From NCBI GenBank assembly GCA_947487905.1, contig CANLAV010000015.1, positions 1 to 32,669 on the forward strand: a stretch of DNA of 32,669 nt, in the 5' to 3' direction. The position numbers and the translations under genes were made by a program. The notes under the pieces were generated by a model, which was not told the origin of the DNA, ran no database searches, and worked only from the letters and a program-made list of their open reading frames with translations. The stretch comes from Bacteroidota bacterium (GTDB lineage: Bacteria > Bacteroidota > Bacteroidia > B-17B0 > Aurantibacillaceae). Position 1 is the stretch's first letter; each line of letters begins with the position of its first letter. Positions 24,807 to 32,156 of the stretch are shown here, piece by piece.

Positions 24807-25943
24807 TTACTTTTTTAATCCGTTATATAATGCTATGATTTCGTTGACAAAAATAGACCATTCGTATTTTTGTTTTTCTTGTTTCATACCTTCAGTAAAG
24901 GCCTGTTCTTTATTATTCTCAAAATAATCTTCTAAACTCGATGCAATGGCTTGAGGATTTGGTTCAACCACATAACCCGCCACATTGTGCGGAATAATTT
25001 CGCCTAAGCCGCCAACGTTAGTAACCAAAGTAGGCACTTCAAAATGAAATGACACTTGCGTCACACCACTTTGCGTAGCCGAGCGATAAGGCAAAGCAAC
25101 AATATCCGCAGCCGAAAAATAATACTTCACATCTTCGTTCGGAATAAATTGATTTAATAATATAATCTGTTCCTCCAATTTGTATTTTGAAATTAAATCG
25201 AAGTACGGCTGTTTATCTTCATAAAACTCACCAGCAATAAGTAATTTATTATGTGGGTTTGCTTTCAGTAGTGAAAATGCTTCTATTAATAAATCTAAGC
25301 CTTTGTATTTTCGTATTAAACCAAAAAACAAAATAACGCGATCGTCTTGTTTTAAGTTTAACTTCAATCGTGCTTCTTGTTTCGGGATTTTATCTCCAAA
25401 AGCTGTATAAAGTGGGTGTAATAAATATTTTTTATGCGATGTGTTGGTGAATTTTTCCAAATCGTTCATCACTGCTTTACTCATCGTAACAAAAGCATCA
25501 CAACCTTTGATAAAATAAGACGCTAATTGTTTATCCCCTAAACGCTTTTCGTGCGGAATCACATTATCAGTAATAGCTAGCACTTTGATGTTTTGTTTTT
25601 TTACTAAACGAGCAATCGTTCCCAATGCTGGGCCCATAAAAGGAATCCAAAATCTAAAAATAATAAAATCAGGTTTTTGTTTTTTTATAAACGAAGCCGT
25701 TTTAAACCACGATAGTGGATTGACAGAATTAATAAGAGTATGAATCGTGATGTTTTTTGGAGCAGTTCCGTTAACATGATATTGCGTGCTACCTGGAAAT
25801 AAAAAATTAGGGTATTGCAAACTATACGAAATGATTTCGCACTGATGTCCTTCTTTATTCAAAGCCTCGCAAAACAATTCATCGAAGCTTGCTAAGCCTC
25901 CACGTAATGGAAATGCAGGACCTATGATAAACACTTTTGCCAT
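24807..25943 (-). CDS. Glycosyltransferase, GT4-like (GT-B fold)
   Basis: 378 residues. The N-terminal domain opens MAKVFIIGPAFPLRGGLASF, with the glycine-rich loop of GT-B enzymes. The C-terminal domain contains VILFFGLIRKYKGLDLLIEAF, LLIAGEF and the donor-site region ADIVALPYRSATQSGVTQVS, followed by VPTLVTNVGGLGEII. In this branch the first Glu of the usual E-x7-E donor motif is replaced by the YRSATQSG stretch. The donor and acceptor cannot be deduced. It is not BshA-like at the N-terminus. Spaced 6 bases from M16 upstream and 2 bases from bshB1 downstream, so it is in one operon with them; a role in envelope glycan synthesis is a guess. Confidence 0.85.
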   Translation of the reverse strand: MAKVFIIGPAFPLRGGLASFDELFCEALNKEGHQCEIISYSLQYPNFLFPGSTQYHVNGTAPKNITIHTLINSVNPLSWFKTASFIKKQKPDFIIFRFWIPFMGPALGTIARLVKKQNIKVLAITDNVIPHEKRLGDKQLASYFIKGCDAFVTMSKAVMNDLEKFTNTSHKKYLLHPLYTAFGDKIPKQEARLKLNLKQDDRVILFFGLIRKYKGLDLLIEAFSLLKANPHNKLLIAGEFYEDKQPYFDLISKYKLEEQIILLNQFIPNEDVKYYFSAADIVALPYRSATQSGVTQVSFHFEVPTLVTNVGGLGEIIPHNVAGYVVEPNPQAIASSLEDYFENNKEQAFTEGMKQEKQKYEWSIFVNEIIALYNGLKK

Positions 25944-25949
25944 TCTCTC

Positions 25950-27239
25950 TTATTTCTTTCCTACAACTAATTCAATTAAATCTTTTTCTTGAAAATACCT
26001 ATTTGCTAAATCCTTAATGTCTTGAGGCGTGATGGTTTTAACTGCATTAAAATACGTTTCAAAATAGCTATAATCTAAATCAAATTCCCAAATCGCTTTA
26101 AATTTATCTGCTAATGCATAAGGGCCGTCAACACTTCTTAAAAATTGTCCTAGCACATAATTTCTAACTGTCTCGAGCTCTTCCTCATCTACAAGTTCAG
26201 TGCGTAATGTATGTAGTTCTTTATAAATTTCGGTTAATGTTTGGTTAGTTACATCAGCCCCAACTTCTGTTGATATAAAAAAATAACCAGCATTGACTAA
26301 CGACGATAATCCAGAACCAATACCATACGTATACCCTTTATCTTCACGAATATTAGCCATTAAACGAGACCCAAAATAGCCGCCTAAAATGGTATTTAAA
26401 ACTTGAAATTTAAAATAATCAGGGTGCGTTTTGTTAAATAATAGGCGACCAACTCTAATAGCAGATTGAATAGCATCTGGTCTTTCAATAAAATGTTTTT
26501 GAACTTGTGTCGGGTTGATGTGAACTTCTGGCTTACTTATATCGCAAACGGTTCCCCAAGTTGTTTTTCCAAAATAACGATTTAAAGTCTCAATTAAATT
26601 ATCGTCGAGTTTCCCAGATGCAATAATTGTGCAGTTCCCAGAGTGATAGTGCTCTTTATAAAACTGAACGACTGTTTCTAACGTAATGTTATCAAAGTCT
26701 TCTGTTTTAACCGAAACACCATACGGATGTTTTTCGCCAAACATTAATTCTGTATAACGTCTTCTCGCTAACACATTTACTTTCTCTGAATTTACTAAAT
26801 GCTTTTGCTGTTTGTTTGACATATAAATATCAAACTCATCTTTTGGGAAAGTAGGATGTTTAATAATTTCCTCAACATAGTGTAAACTTTTATCAACGTA
26901 TTTATTGAGGCTAAATAAAGCCAACGTTGCATAATCTTGATCAACGGCACATTCAAAAAAAGATCCAAAAAAATCAATATTATCAGAGATTTGATTCGCT
27001 GTATAATTTTTAGTTCCGGTTTCTAAAAGATTATTCGCTGCCGAAGCAACCAAGGGCTGTTTTTGGTAATACATGCCCGCTTTAAAAATAAATTCAATTT
27101 TAGTTAGTTCTTGCGAGCCACTATTGAGTGTATATACCTTAATGCCATTATCTAATATGTCCTGCTTCGCTCTTGTAATATCAATTTTATCAATTGTTTT
27201 AAATGCAGGCGCTTGTTTTCGATTTAAGTTCATAGGCAT
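25950..27239 (-). CDS. M16-family peptidase homologue lacking the zinc motif
   Basis: 429 residues, the length of M16B/MPP-like subunits. Both halves of the M16 fold are traceable: GIKVYTL and KIEFIFKAGMYYQ in the first, GGYFGSRLMANIREDKGYTYG in the second. The zinc motif HxxEH that should follow AGMYYQ is absent; the site reads ASAANNLLETG (65-75). The R298...Y303/Y305 cluster (REDKGYTYG), typical of the substrate-binding non-catalytic partner, is kept. It is therefore likely the inactive subunit of a heterodimer, but no HxxEH partner is in the window. No signal peptide is seen. The start may be ATG 27239 or ATG 27233 (MNLNRKQ). First gene of the GT4-bshB1 operon. Confidence 0.85.
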   Translation of the reverse strand: MPMNLNRKQAPAFKTIDKIDITRAKQDILDNGIKVYTLNSGSQELTKIEFIFKAGMYYQKQPLVASAANNLLETGTKNYTANQISDNIDFFGSFFECAVDQDYATLALFSLNKYVDKSLHYVEEIIKHPTFPKDEFDIYMSNKQQKHLVNSEKVNVLARRRYTELMFGEKHPYGVSVKTEDFDNITLETVVQFYKEHYHSGNCTIIASGKLDDNLIETLNRYFGKTTWGTVCDISKPEVHINPTQVQKHFIERPDAIQSAIRVGRLLFNKTHPDYFKFQVLNTILGGYFGSRLMANIREDKGYTYGIGSGLSSLVNAGYFFISTEVGADVTNQTLTEIYKELHTLRTELVDEEELETVRNYVLGQFLRSVDGPYALADKFKAIWEFDLDYSYFETYFNAVKTITPQDIKDLANRYFQEKDLIELVVGKK

Positions 27240-27324
27240 AAATTTAATCAGAAATTTGAGTTATACCAAGACCACATGGAGAATAGTCTAATTAATTTTT
27301 TTGAAAGTGAAGTTCATAAAACAC

Positions 27325-27413
27325 AGGTGTCATGCTGAACTTGATTCAGCATCTCGGTTATAAAACTTTACTATTACAAATAGATTGAATTGAGTTCAAG
27401 GTGAGAACAACAC
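27325..27413. repeat. REP-like palindromic intergenic element
   Basis: ATGCTGAA (27332-27339), CTTGA and TTCAGCAT (27345-27352) form a perfect 8-bp palindrome with a 5-base spacer. About 30 bases on, TTGAA (27385-27389), TTGAG and TTCAA (27395-27399) form a second, and 27382-27406 resembles a diverged reverse complement of the first, so the whole can fold as paired inverted repeats like a BIME. Intergenic sequences of the type GTCATGCTGAAC-TTGTTTCAGCATCTC are, as I recall, dispersed in Bacteroidota genomes. Only this copy is seen in the window. It fills the gap between the merR end and the M16 start. Confidence 0.6.
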
Positions 27414-27431
27414 AAAAAAATTGACTTTTAA

Positions 27432-27770
27432 TTACAGCCTATTTTTCAACTGAAGCAACTCTTGTTTGATTTGCTTCAACTTAGCAACAACTTCAGCATT
27501 TTTTTGATCGCTTTCTTTTAATCCACCTTTGAGTTTATCTTTAGCGCCTTGAAGTGTGTAACCTTTTTCTTTTACAAAATGAAATATCAACTTGAAGTTT
27601 TCTATGTCCTTTTTTGTAAAAAGGCGATTTCCTTTTTTATTTTTTGAAGGCGTGATGATGTCAAATTCTTTTTCCCAAAAACGAATCAACGAAGTATTTA
27701 CATCAAACATATCAGCGACTTCGCCAATCGGATAAAACAATTTTTCTGTTTCTTTTTCAAGTAATGCCAT
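27432..27770 (-). CDS. MerR-family transcriptional regulator
   Basis: 112 residues. The MerR-type winged helix is at about 10-80: FYPIGEVADMFDVNTSLIRFWEKEFDII, then GNRLFTKKDIENFKLI, a wing and a second helix pair. A short C-terminal coiled coil (KLKQIKQELLQLKNRL) would dimerise it. There is no effector-binding domain and no Cys metal site, so it is a minimal MerR like those common in Bacteroidota; its targets are unknown. TATATTTG on the minus strand ends 4 bases before the ATG, suggesting a leaderless mRNA. Confidence 0.9.
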   Translation of the reverse strand: MALLEKETEKLFYPIGEVADMFDVNTSLIRFWEKEFDIITPSKNKKGNRLFTKKDIENFKLIFHFVKEKGYTLQGAKDKLKGGLKESDQKNAEVVAKLKQIKQELLQLKNRL

Positions 27771-27774
27771 TAAT

Positions 27775-27782
27775 CAAATATA
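27775..27782 (-). promoter_or_regulatory. -7 promoter element abutting the merR start codon
   Basis: On the minus strand TATATTTG exactly fits TAnnTTTG, and only 4 bases (ATTA) separate it from ATG 27770. TTG occurs upstream but only 14 bases away, shorter than the usual 17-23. Confidence 0.45.
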
Positions 27783-27819
27783 ATTAAGAAAATGAACAAC
27801 GGTAGTTCTGTTTTTCAAC

Positions 27820-27846
27820 AAAAAACCCACCAATTAACATTTTGGT
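27820..27846 (-). terminator. Weak candidate terminator after the multi-TM protein gene
   Basis: On the minus strand ACCAA, an 8-base loop and TTGGT (complements of 27846-27842 and 27833-27829) form a short stem followed by GGG and six T. The stem is only 5 bp, so this is tentative. Confidence 0.35.
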
Positions 27847-27875
27847 TTATCATTTTATAAAAAATGAATGGCGCT

Positions 27876-28667
27876 TTATTTAAGGATCTCCTCATTTACT
27901 TCTTTGTTCTTAAACAATGGCTTGCCCTGCAATGCTTGTAAAAGAGTGATTACAGCTAAGGCGCCATATAACAAAGATACAATGACTGTTGCTTTCGTGT
28001 TTTTTAATACATAAAATGAAAGGAGTGGTAATACTTGTAGAGCATGCATGCCGATAAAATGAGCTATTCTCGGGTCACCAAATTTTGTGCTCCAATTTAA
28101 AAACGGTATCCCTTCACCGCCATCAGCACCCCCAATTGTATGAGACAAACGAGACCCCATCACAAAACCTTCAAACGAAAAAATGACAAAAATTAAAATG
28201 CCTAAACGAATTGACCACACATAATAATTTGGTAGTGTAGGAAATTCATTGGTAAAAAAAAGAAAACCAACATATGCCGCATAAACGGTAACCAAAGTAG
28301 CTGCTAATGCCATTAATCCATACAACGCAGAATAAACCGGTGTACTTACATTATAATGCGATAATTGGCCTTTGCCAGCTTGTAAGGCAATATATATAAT
28401 TTCAAATCCCAATAAAATAATAACTGTCCAATTAAAAAATCGAATATTAAAGTCTGGTAAATAAAAACAATACCAAGCCATAGCCCAGGCAAATAAAAAT
28501 GTTGAAAAAGCAAACTTAAATGGTTTATACCAGGCGTTTACATTATACACTTGAGTATGAGAAAATTTTACTAAAACCAAACAAATGATTGAAAATAATA
28601 AACAGATGATTCCATAATAAAACAGCGCTTCGTTTCTTGATTTTAAGTTATGTAAAAAATCCATCAT
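27876..28667 (-). CDS. Multi-pass membrane protein of unknown function
   Basis: From ATG 28667 (MMDFLHNLKSRNEALF) 263 residues; the frame extends to a TTG at 28691 but that region looks like leader. Seven or so hydrophobic helices. Strikingly conserved-looking motifs lie between helices: NAWYKPFKFAFST, GKGQLSHYNVSTPVYS, and FLNWSTKFGDPRIAHFIGMHALQVLPL, with His residues near membrane edges. I recall uncharacterised Bacteroidota proteins of this layout but cannot name a family or function. It lies downstream of the TonB-like gene on the same strand (gap 69 bases) and is followed by merR. Confidence 0.65.
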   Translation of the reverse strand: MMDFLHNLKSRNEALFYYGIICLLFSIICLVLVKFSHTQVYNVNAWYKPFKFAFSTFLFAWAMAWYCFYLPDFNIRFFNWTVIILLGFEIIYIALQAGKGQLSHYNVSTPVYSALYGLMALAATLVTVYAAYVGFLFFTNEFPTLPNYYVWSIRLGILIFVIFSFEGFVMGSRLSHTIGGADGGEGIPFLNWSTKFGDPRIAHFIGMHALQVLPLLSFYVLKNTKATVIVSLLYGALAVITLLQALQGKPLFKNKEVNEEILK

Positions 28668-28736
28668 AGTTAGTATTTTAAATTTCTGCAAAATTCAACA
28701 CATTACATGACAAATTTTTCAATTTCTTAAAAACAA

Positions 28737-30176
28737 TTATTTAGTAAACAATTCATCATCACTTTGACAAGTCATACATTTTGGCCCTAAGCGAGGATTA
28801 ACCGTCAACTCTTCTGCTATTAAACTTTTTGTTTTTTTATCGTATTTTAAAATCATTTTCACTTCCGATTTAATAGTTAAACCAGACCTTACCGAAGCAT
28901 TCCAAACCATGTCTTTAACAGCAGCTTCAACTAGCTTATTTAATTCATCGTTATCGCCAAGAGCAACTATTTTTTTAATGGTGCCATCTACATTCAATTG
29001 TAATTTTAAATCCACGTCATCCCTTTTCATTTTTTTTGTAATCGCCACGTTCTCTCTTAAAAAATCGTTTAAATCATTCTCACCATTTCCATAACAAGCA
29101 GTACGACAAGCCTTAGGATCTTTTGCTTTACGTGGCTTTCCATTCGGTAATGGGGCTTTGCTTTTCGTGTCACTAACCACTTCTGCATTTTCATTATTTA
29201 CAGGTGTTATAACTTCAACTTCTTTTTTCGGCTCTTCTGTTTTTACAAGCTCAACAGGTTTTACTTCCTCTACTTTTGCTACAACTTCTTTGACCTTTTT
29301 TGGTTCTTCTTTCTTTGCAACTTCAGCCACTTTTTTTGTCTCTTCTTTTATAATTTCCTTCTTAGGTTCAATAACCTTTGGCGTTTCTGTTTTAACGACT
29401 TCAGCAACTTTTTTCGGCTCTTCCTTTTTTACAATCTCAACAGGTTTTACTTCCTCTACTTTTGCTACAACTTCTTTGACCTTTTTTGGCTCTACAAACT
29501 TTACTGATTCAATATCCTTTTTGGGTTCAACTGGTTTAGGCGTTTCCGTTTTAACAACTTCCACCTCTTTTTTAGGCTCTTCTTTTACAATCTCTTTTTT
29601 TGGTTCAACAACTTTCGGCACTTCAGATTTCACTACTTGAGCAACTTTCTTAGGTTCTTCTTTTACAATGTCTTTTTGAGTTTCAGCTGGCTTTGCGATT
29701 TCCGTTTTCGCTACTTCCACTTCTTTTTTTGGCTGACTTCCAGCCTTTGGTGTATAATAAATGTAAAAGCCTTGCACTTCCTTATAACTAGGGCTTGCTG
29801 CATCTTGACTGCATTGGCAAATATTTTTATAGGTTGTGGTTGTTTGAAAAAATTCTGGATAGGTGGGCATTAAATTCTCCCAACGCTCTTGATTATACGA
29901 CTCGCGATTCTCGATTTCTGAAGTTGAACTTTCAGAAAAAACTAGGACTATTTGTTGAATAGCAAATGATTTGATAGAGTCGCCGGATGATGTTGCTTTT
30001 ACTGGCTCTGTGCCTCTTTTAGACCGAATAAATACGTAATTACTGTTACTTGACTTGTACGGGGTTGTAGTTGAATCCATACCAAAGTTAAGATCATAAA
30101 AAGAAGGCTCTTGACCAAAAACTAAGTTACTAGATATAATGAGTGAGATTACAAAAAAAGCTTTTAATGATTTCAT
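28737..30176 (-). CDS. Secreted TonB-like protein with long Lys/Glu/Pro/Val repeat linker
   Basis: 479 residues. A cleavable signal peptide (SLKAFFVISLIISSNLVFGQ) is followed by an N-terminal region with two Cys (CQC near 120), then a linker of about 190 residues (150-340) built of EPKK, VVKTE[TV]PK and EVVAKVEEVKPVE units, and a C-terminal domain (about 365-460). That domain recalls a TonB C-terminus: LNDFLRENV, VDLKLQLNVDGTIKKIVAL, LVEAAVKDMVWNASVRSG, EVKMILKY. The last 25 residues add CMTCQS. True TonB is anchored by an uncleaved N-terminal helix; here the mature protein appears free in the periplasm or envelope. The linker could span peptidoglycan. Two 54-bp perfect DNA repeats lie in the linker. 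No exbB/exbD is nearby. Confidence 0.7.
   Translation of the reverse strand: MKSLKAFFVISLIISSNLVFGQEPSFYDLNFGMDSTTTPYKSSNSNYVFIRSKRGTEPVKATSSGDSIKSFAIQQIVLVFSESSTSEIENRESYNQERWENLMPTYPEFFQTTTTYKNICQCSQDAASPSYKEVQGFYIYYTPKAGSQPKKEVEVAKTEIAKPAETQKDIVKEEPKKVAQVVKSEVPKVVEPKKEIVKEEPKKEVEVVKTETPKPVEPKKDIESVKFVEPKKVKEVVAKVEEVKPVEIVKKEEPKKVAEVVKTETPKVIEPKKEIIKEETKKVAEVAKKEEPKKVKEVVAKVEEVKPVELVKTEEPKKEVEVITPVNNENAEVVSDTKSKAPLPNGKPRKAKDPKACRTACYGNGENDLNDFLRENVAITKKMKRDDVDLKLQLNVDGTIKKIVALGDNDELNKLVEAAVKDMVWNASVRSGLTIKSEVKMILKYDKKTKSLIAEELTVNPRLGPKCMTCQSDDELFTK
29250..29489 (-). repeat. Pair of perfect 54-bp direct repeats inside the TonB-like gene
   Basis: Bases 29250-29303 and 29436-29489 are identical over 54 bp, 186 bp (62 codons) apart and in frame. 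They encode the PKKVKEVVAKVEEVKPVE part of the linker. Flanking linker sequence is similar but diverged. The identity suggests recent duplication or gene conversion and a length-variable linker. Confidence 0.85.
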
Positions 30177-30369
30177 ACGTTTCGTTTTTTTAATTCAGTC
30201 GTAAAAATTACATAATTCATTTTATTAAAAAAAATTTTTTTACCCTAATAGCTATTTCCCCATTTGCTAAATAACTCATGTCGTTCAGCACCATAAAGAG
30301 TAAAAGTTTGTTTTACACCCAAACATGGCGACTAAATATGAAACACAATAAATAAAAAACTATTACGTT

Positions 30370-30585
30370 ATGAGTATTATTAACCACATAAATTACTCTA
30401 TGCAAAAAACTTTTACTCTTGTTTATTCTACTTTAAAATCTACTAAAAACAAGCAACAAGCCGCTAAGCATGTTGTCGATTATGAGCCTTCAGACTCTGC
30501 TATTCAAAACATCCTTAATTACTCAAAGTCTTTAACAATTAATCCATCAAAAGCAATTGGGTTTATTGAAATTATTGCAAGCTAA
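30370..30585 (+). CDS. Small cytoplasmic protein of unknown function
   Basis: 71 residues starting at ATG 30370. It has no signal or TM segment. The second half reads YEPSDSAIQNILNYSKSLTI followed by AIGFIEIIAS; I recall short Bacteroidota proteins with a similar PS...I.NIL.YS..L pattern and a final IE-hydrophobic stretch, but they are unnamed. It stands alone between the divergent TonB-like gene (194 bases upstream) and the E2 gene, 126 bases before the E2 start. A short inverted repeat GTAAAA/TTTTAC lies upstream near 30300-30315. Confidence 0.55.
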   Translation: MSIINHINYSMQKTFTLVYSTLKSTKNKQQAAKHVVDYEPSDSAIQNILNYSKSLTINPSKAIGFIEIIAS

Positions 30586-30658
30586 ACTATAATACGAGTC
30601 TGTTTCCTGCATAATACAGGTACTTTCTGTAAAAACTCTTTGAATACGCATAATTTAA

Positions 30659-30689
30659 TTTGTGTAGTGCCGATATTCCCTTATTTTTG
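30659..30689 (+). promoter_or_regulatory. Promoter of the E2 gene, which decides its start codon
   Basis: TTTG (30659-30662), 19 bases and TATTTTTG (30682-30689) match the Bacteroidota consensus completely. Transcription would start near 30695, so translation must begin at ATG 30712, not at the earlier in-frame alternative start at 30640. Confidence 0.65.
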
Positions 30690-30711
30690 TGTTCTACATT
30701 ATTTAACGACA

Positions 30712-32049
30712 ATGGCTCAATTCGAATTAACAATGCCTAAAATGGGCGAGAGTGTTGCAGAAGCAACTATAATTAAATGGACTAAAAACGAAGGCGATTC
30801 AATTAAAATTGATGAAACCGTTTTAGAAATTGCTACAGATAAAGTAGACTCTGAAATTCCATCACCATTTGAAGGAACGCTTATAAAAAAATTATTTAAC
30901 GAAAATGACGTTGTTCAAGTAGGTGCTGTTATTGCTATAATATCATCTGATGCAAATGCGTCAGTTGCAGAAACTCCTAAAACAGTAGCGCCATCTCAAC
31001 AAACAGCATCTACCCCTCCTCCTTTTTCTGTGGTTGAAACTCCCGCAGTTGATTTTTCAAACTCAGATAAATTCTATTCTCCATTAGTAAAAAGTATTGC
31101 TAAAGAAGAAGGTATTTCTTTAACAGAACTGGATTTGATAAAAGGAACAGGCCAAGAGGGTCGTGTTACAAAAGCTGATATTTTAGCATATTTACCAAAT
31201 AGAAATAAACAAACAACAACCCCTGTTGCTGAAGAAATTAAAGTTGCTACTCCTACAGCATCTGTTTCTAAATCAACAGTAGGTGTTCCTGATCATACGG
31301 TTTTAGTGCAAAGACCAGCTGTATCTGTTGGTGGAGGAGACGAAATTATTGAGATGGATCGTATGCGTAAAATCATTGCCGATAACATGGTAATGAGTAA
31401 GCATGTTTCTCCACATGTAACTTCTTTTGTAGAAGCAGACGTTACTAATTTAGTTCAATGGAGAGATCGTGTTAAAAAAGATTTTGAAAAAAGAGAAGGA
31501 GAAAAAATTACGTTTACTCCATTATTCATTGAATGCGTAGCAAAAGCTATCAAAGATTTTCCAATGATAAATGTTTCTGTTGATCAAACAGGAACAAAAA
31601 TTATTAAACGTAAAAATATAAATATTGGTATGGCGGCAGCTTTACCAACAGGCAATTTAATTGTGCCAGTTATTAAAAACGCGGATCAAAAAAACTTAGT
31701 AGGTATTACCAAAAACGTAAATGATTTAGCAATACGAGCTCGTGCAAACAAATTAACCCCAGATGAAATTCAAGGAGGCACATTTACTCTAACAAATGTT
31801 GGAGGCTTTGGAAATGTAATGGGAACCCCAATCATTTTACAACCTCAAGTTGCGATTTTAGCAGTTGGAACCATAAAGAAAAAACCGGCGGTTATTGAAA
31901 CGCCGCAAGGTGACGTTATTGCCATCCGACATTTTATGTTCTTATCCTTATCATACGATCATAGAGTTGTTGACGGCTCATTAGGCGGTAGTTTCTTACG
32001 AAAAGTAGCCGATTATATGGAAAACTGGGATATAACCCGCAATGACTAA
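30712..32049 (+). CDS. 2-oxoacid dehydrogenase E2 (dihydrolipoyl acyltransferase), probably branched-chain type
   Basis: 445 residues from ATG 30712 (MAQFELTMPKMGESV). One lipoyl domain (1-80) with lipoyl-lysine K44 in EIATDKVDSE, a Pro/Thr/Ala-rich linker, a peripheral-subunit-binding domain (about 117-157; YSPLVKSIAKEEGISL, GTGQEGRVTKADIL), a second linker, and the catalytic core (about 205-440) with H417 and D421 in YDHRVVDG. It transfers acyl groups from E1 to coenzyme A in a multi-enzyme complex. MGESVAEATI at the start is typical of branched-chain and 2-oxoglutarate-type E2 in Bacteroidota, and I favour the branched-chain complex; E1 and E3 genes are not adjacent. Own promoter and strong terminator. 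Confidence 0.92.
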   Translation: MAQFELTMPKMGESVAEATIIKWTKNEGDSIKIDETVLEIATDKVDSEIPSPFEGTLIKKLFNENDVVQVGAVIAIISSDANASVAETPKTVAPSQQTASTPPPFSVVETPAVDFSNSDKFYSPLVKSIAKEEGISLTELDLIKGTGQEGRVTKADILAYLPNRNKQTTTPVAEEIKVATPTASVSKSTVGVPDHTVLVQRPAVSVGGGDEIIEMDRMRKIIADNMVMSKHVSPHVTSFVEADVTNLVQWRDRVKKDFEKREGEKITFTPLFIECVAKAIKDFPMINVSVDQTGTKIIKRKNINIGMAAALPTGNLIVPVIKNADQKNLVGITKNVNDLAIRARANKLTPDEIQGGTFTLTNVGGFGNVMGTPIILQPQVAILAVGTIKKKPAVIETPQGDVIAIRHFMFLSLSYDHRVVDGSLGGSFLRKVADYMENWDITRND

Positions 32050-32070
32050 TTAAGATCAAAATAAATATGT

Positions 32071-32096
32071 AAAAACCCCCTAAAAGGGGGTTTTTT
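32071..32096 (+). terminator. Rho-independent terminator of the E2 gene
   Basis: CCCCC (32076-32080), loop TAAAA and GGGGG (32086-32090), with A x5 before and T x6 after. It lies about 20 bases past the stop. Confidence 0.9.
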
Positions 32097-32127
32097 GTTA
32101 AAAAAAATTTTTATTTACACAAAATGC

Positions 32128-32135
32128 TAATTTTG
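32128..32135 (+). promoter_or_regulatory. -7 promoter element for the TPR protein gene
   Basis: TAATTTTG exactly fits TAnnTTTG and is 21 bases before ATG 32157. No TTG at the usual spacing. Confidence 0.4.
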
Positions 32136-32156
32136 TATAAGTATAATTTTTTGAAA

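Noticed and set aside
24807-25943. Assignment as BshA because of the adjacent bshB1
   Set aside because: The N-terminus (IIGPAFPLRGGLASF) and donor region differ from BshA, which begins with a short GIVCYPTFGGSG-type motif.
29158-29640. 160-codon open frame on the + strand rich in Ser/Thr/Phe
   Set aside because: It is the antisense of the K/E/P/V repeat of the TonB-like gene; the low-complexity repeat keeps the opposite frame open. No start context or family match.
30640-30711. 24-residue N-terminal extension of the E2 protein
   Set aside because: The full-consensus promoter lies inside it, and the lipoyl domain begins naturally at MAQFELTMPK (30712).
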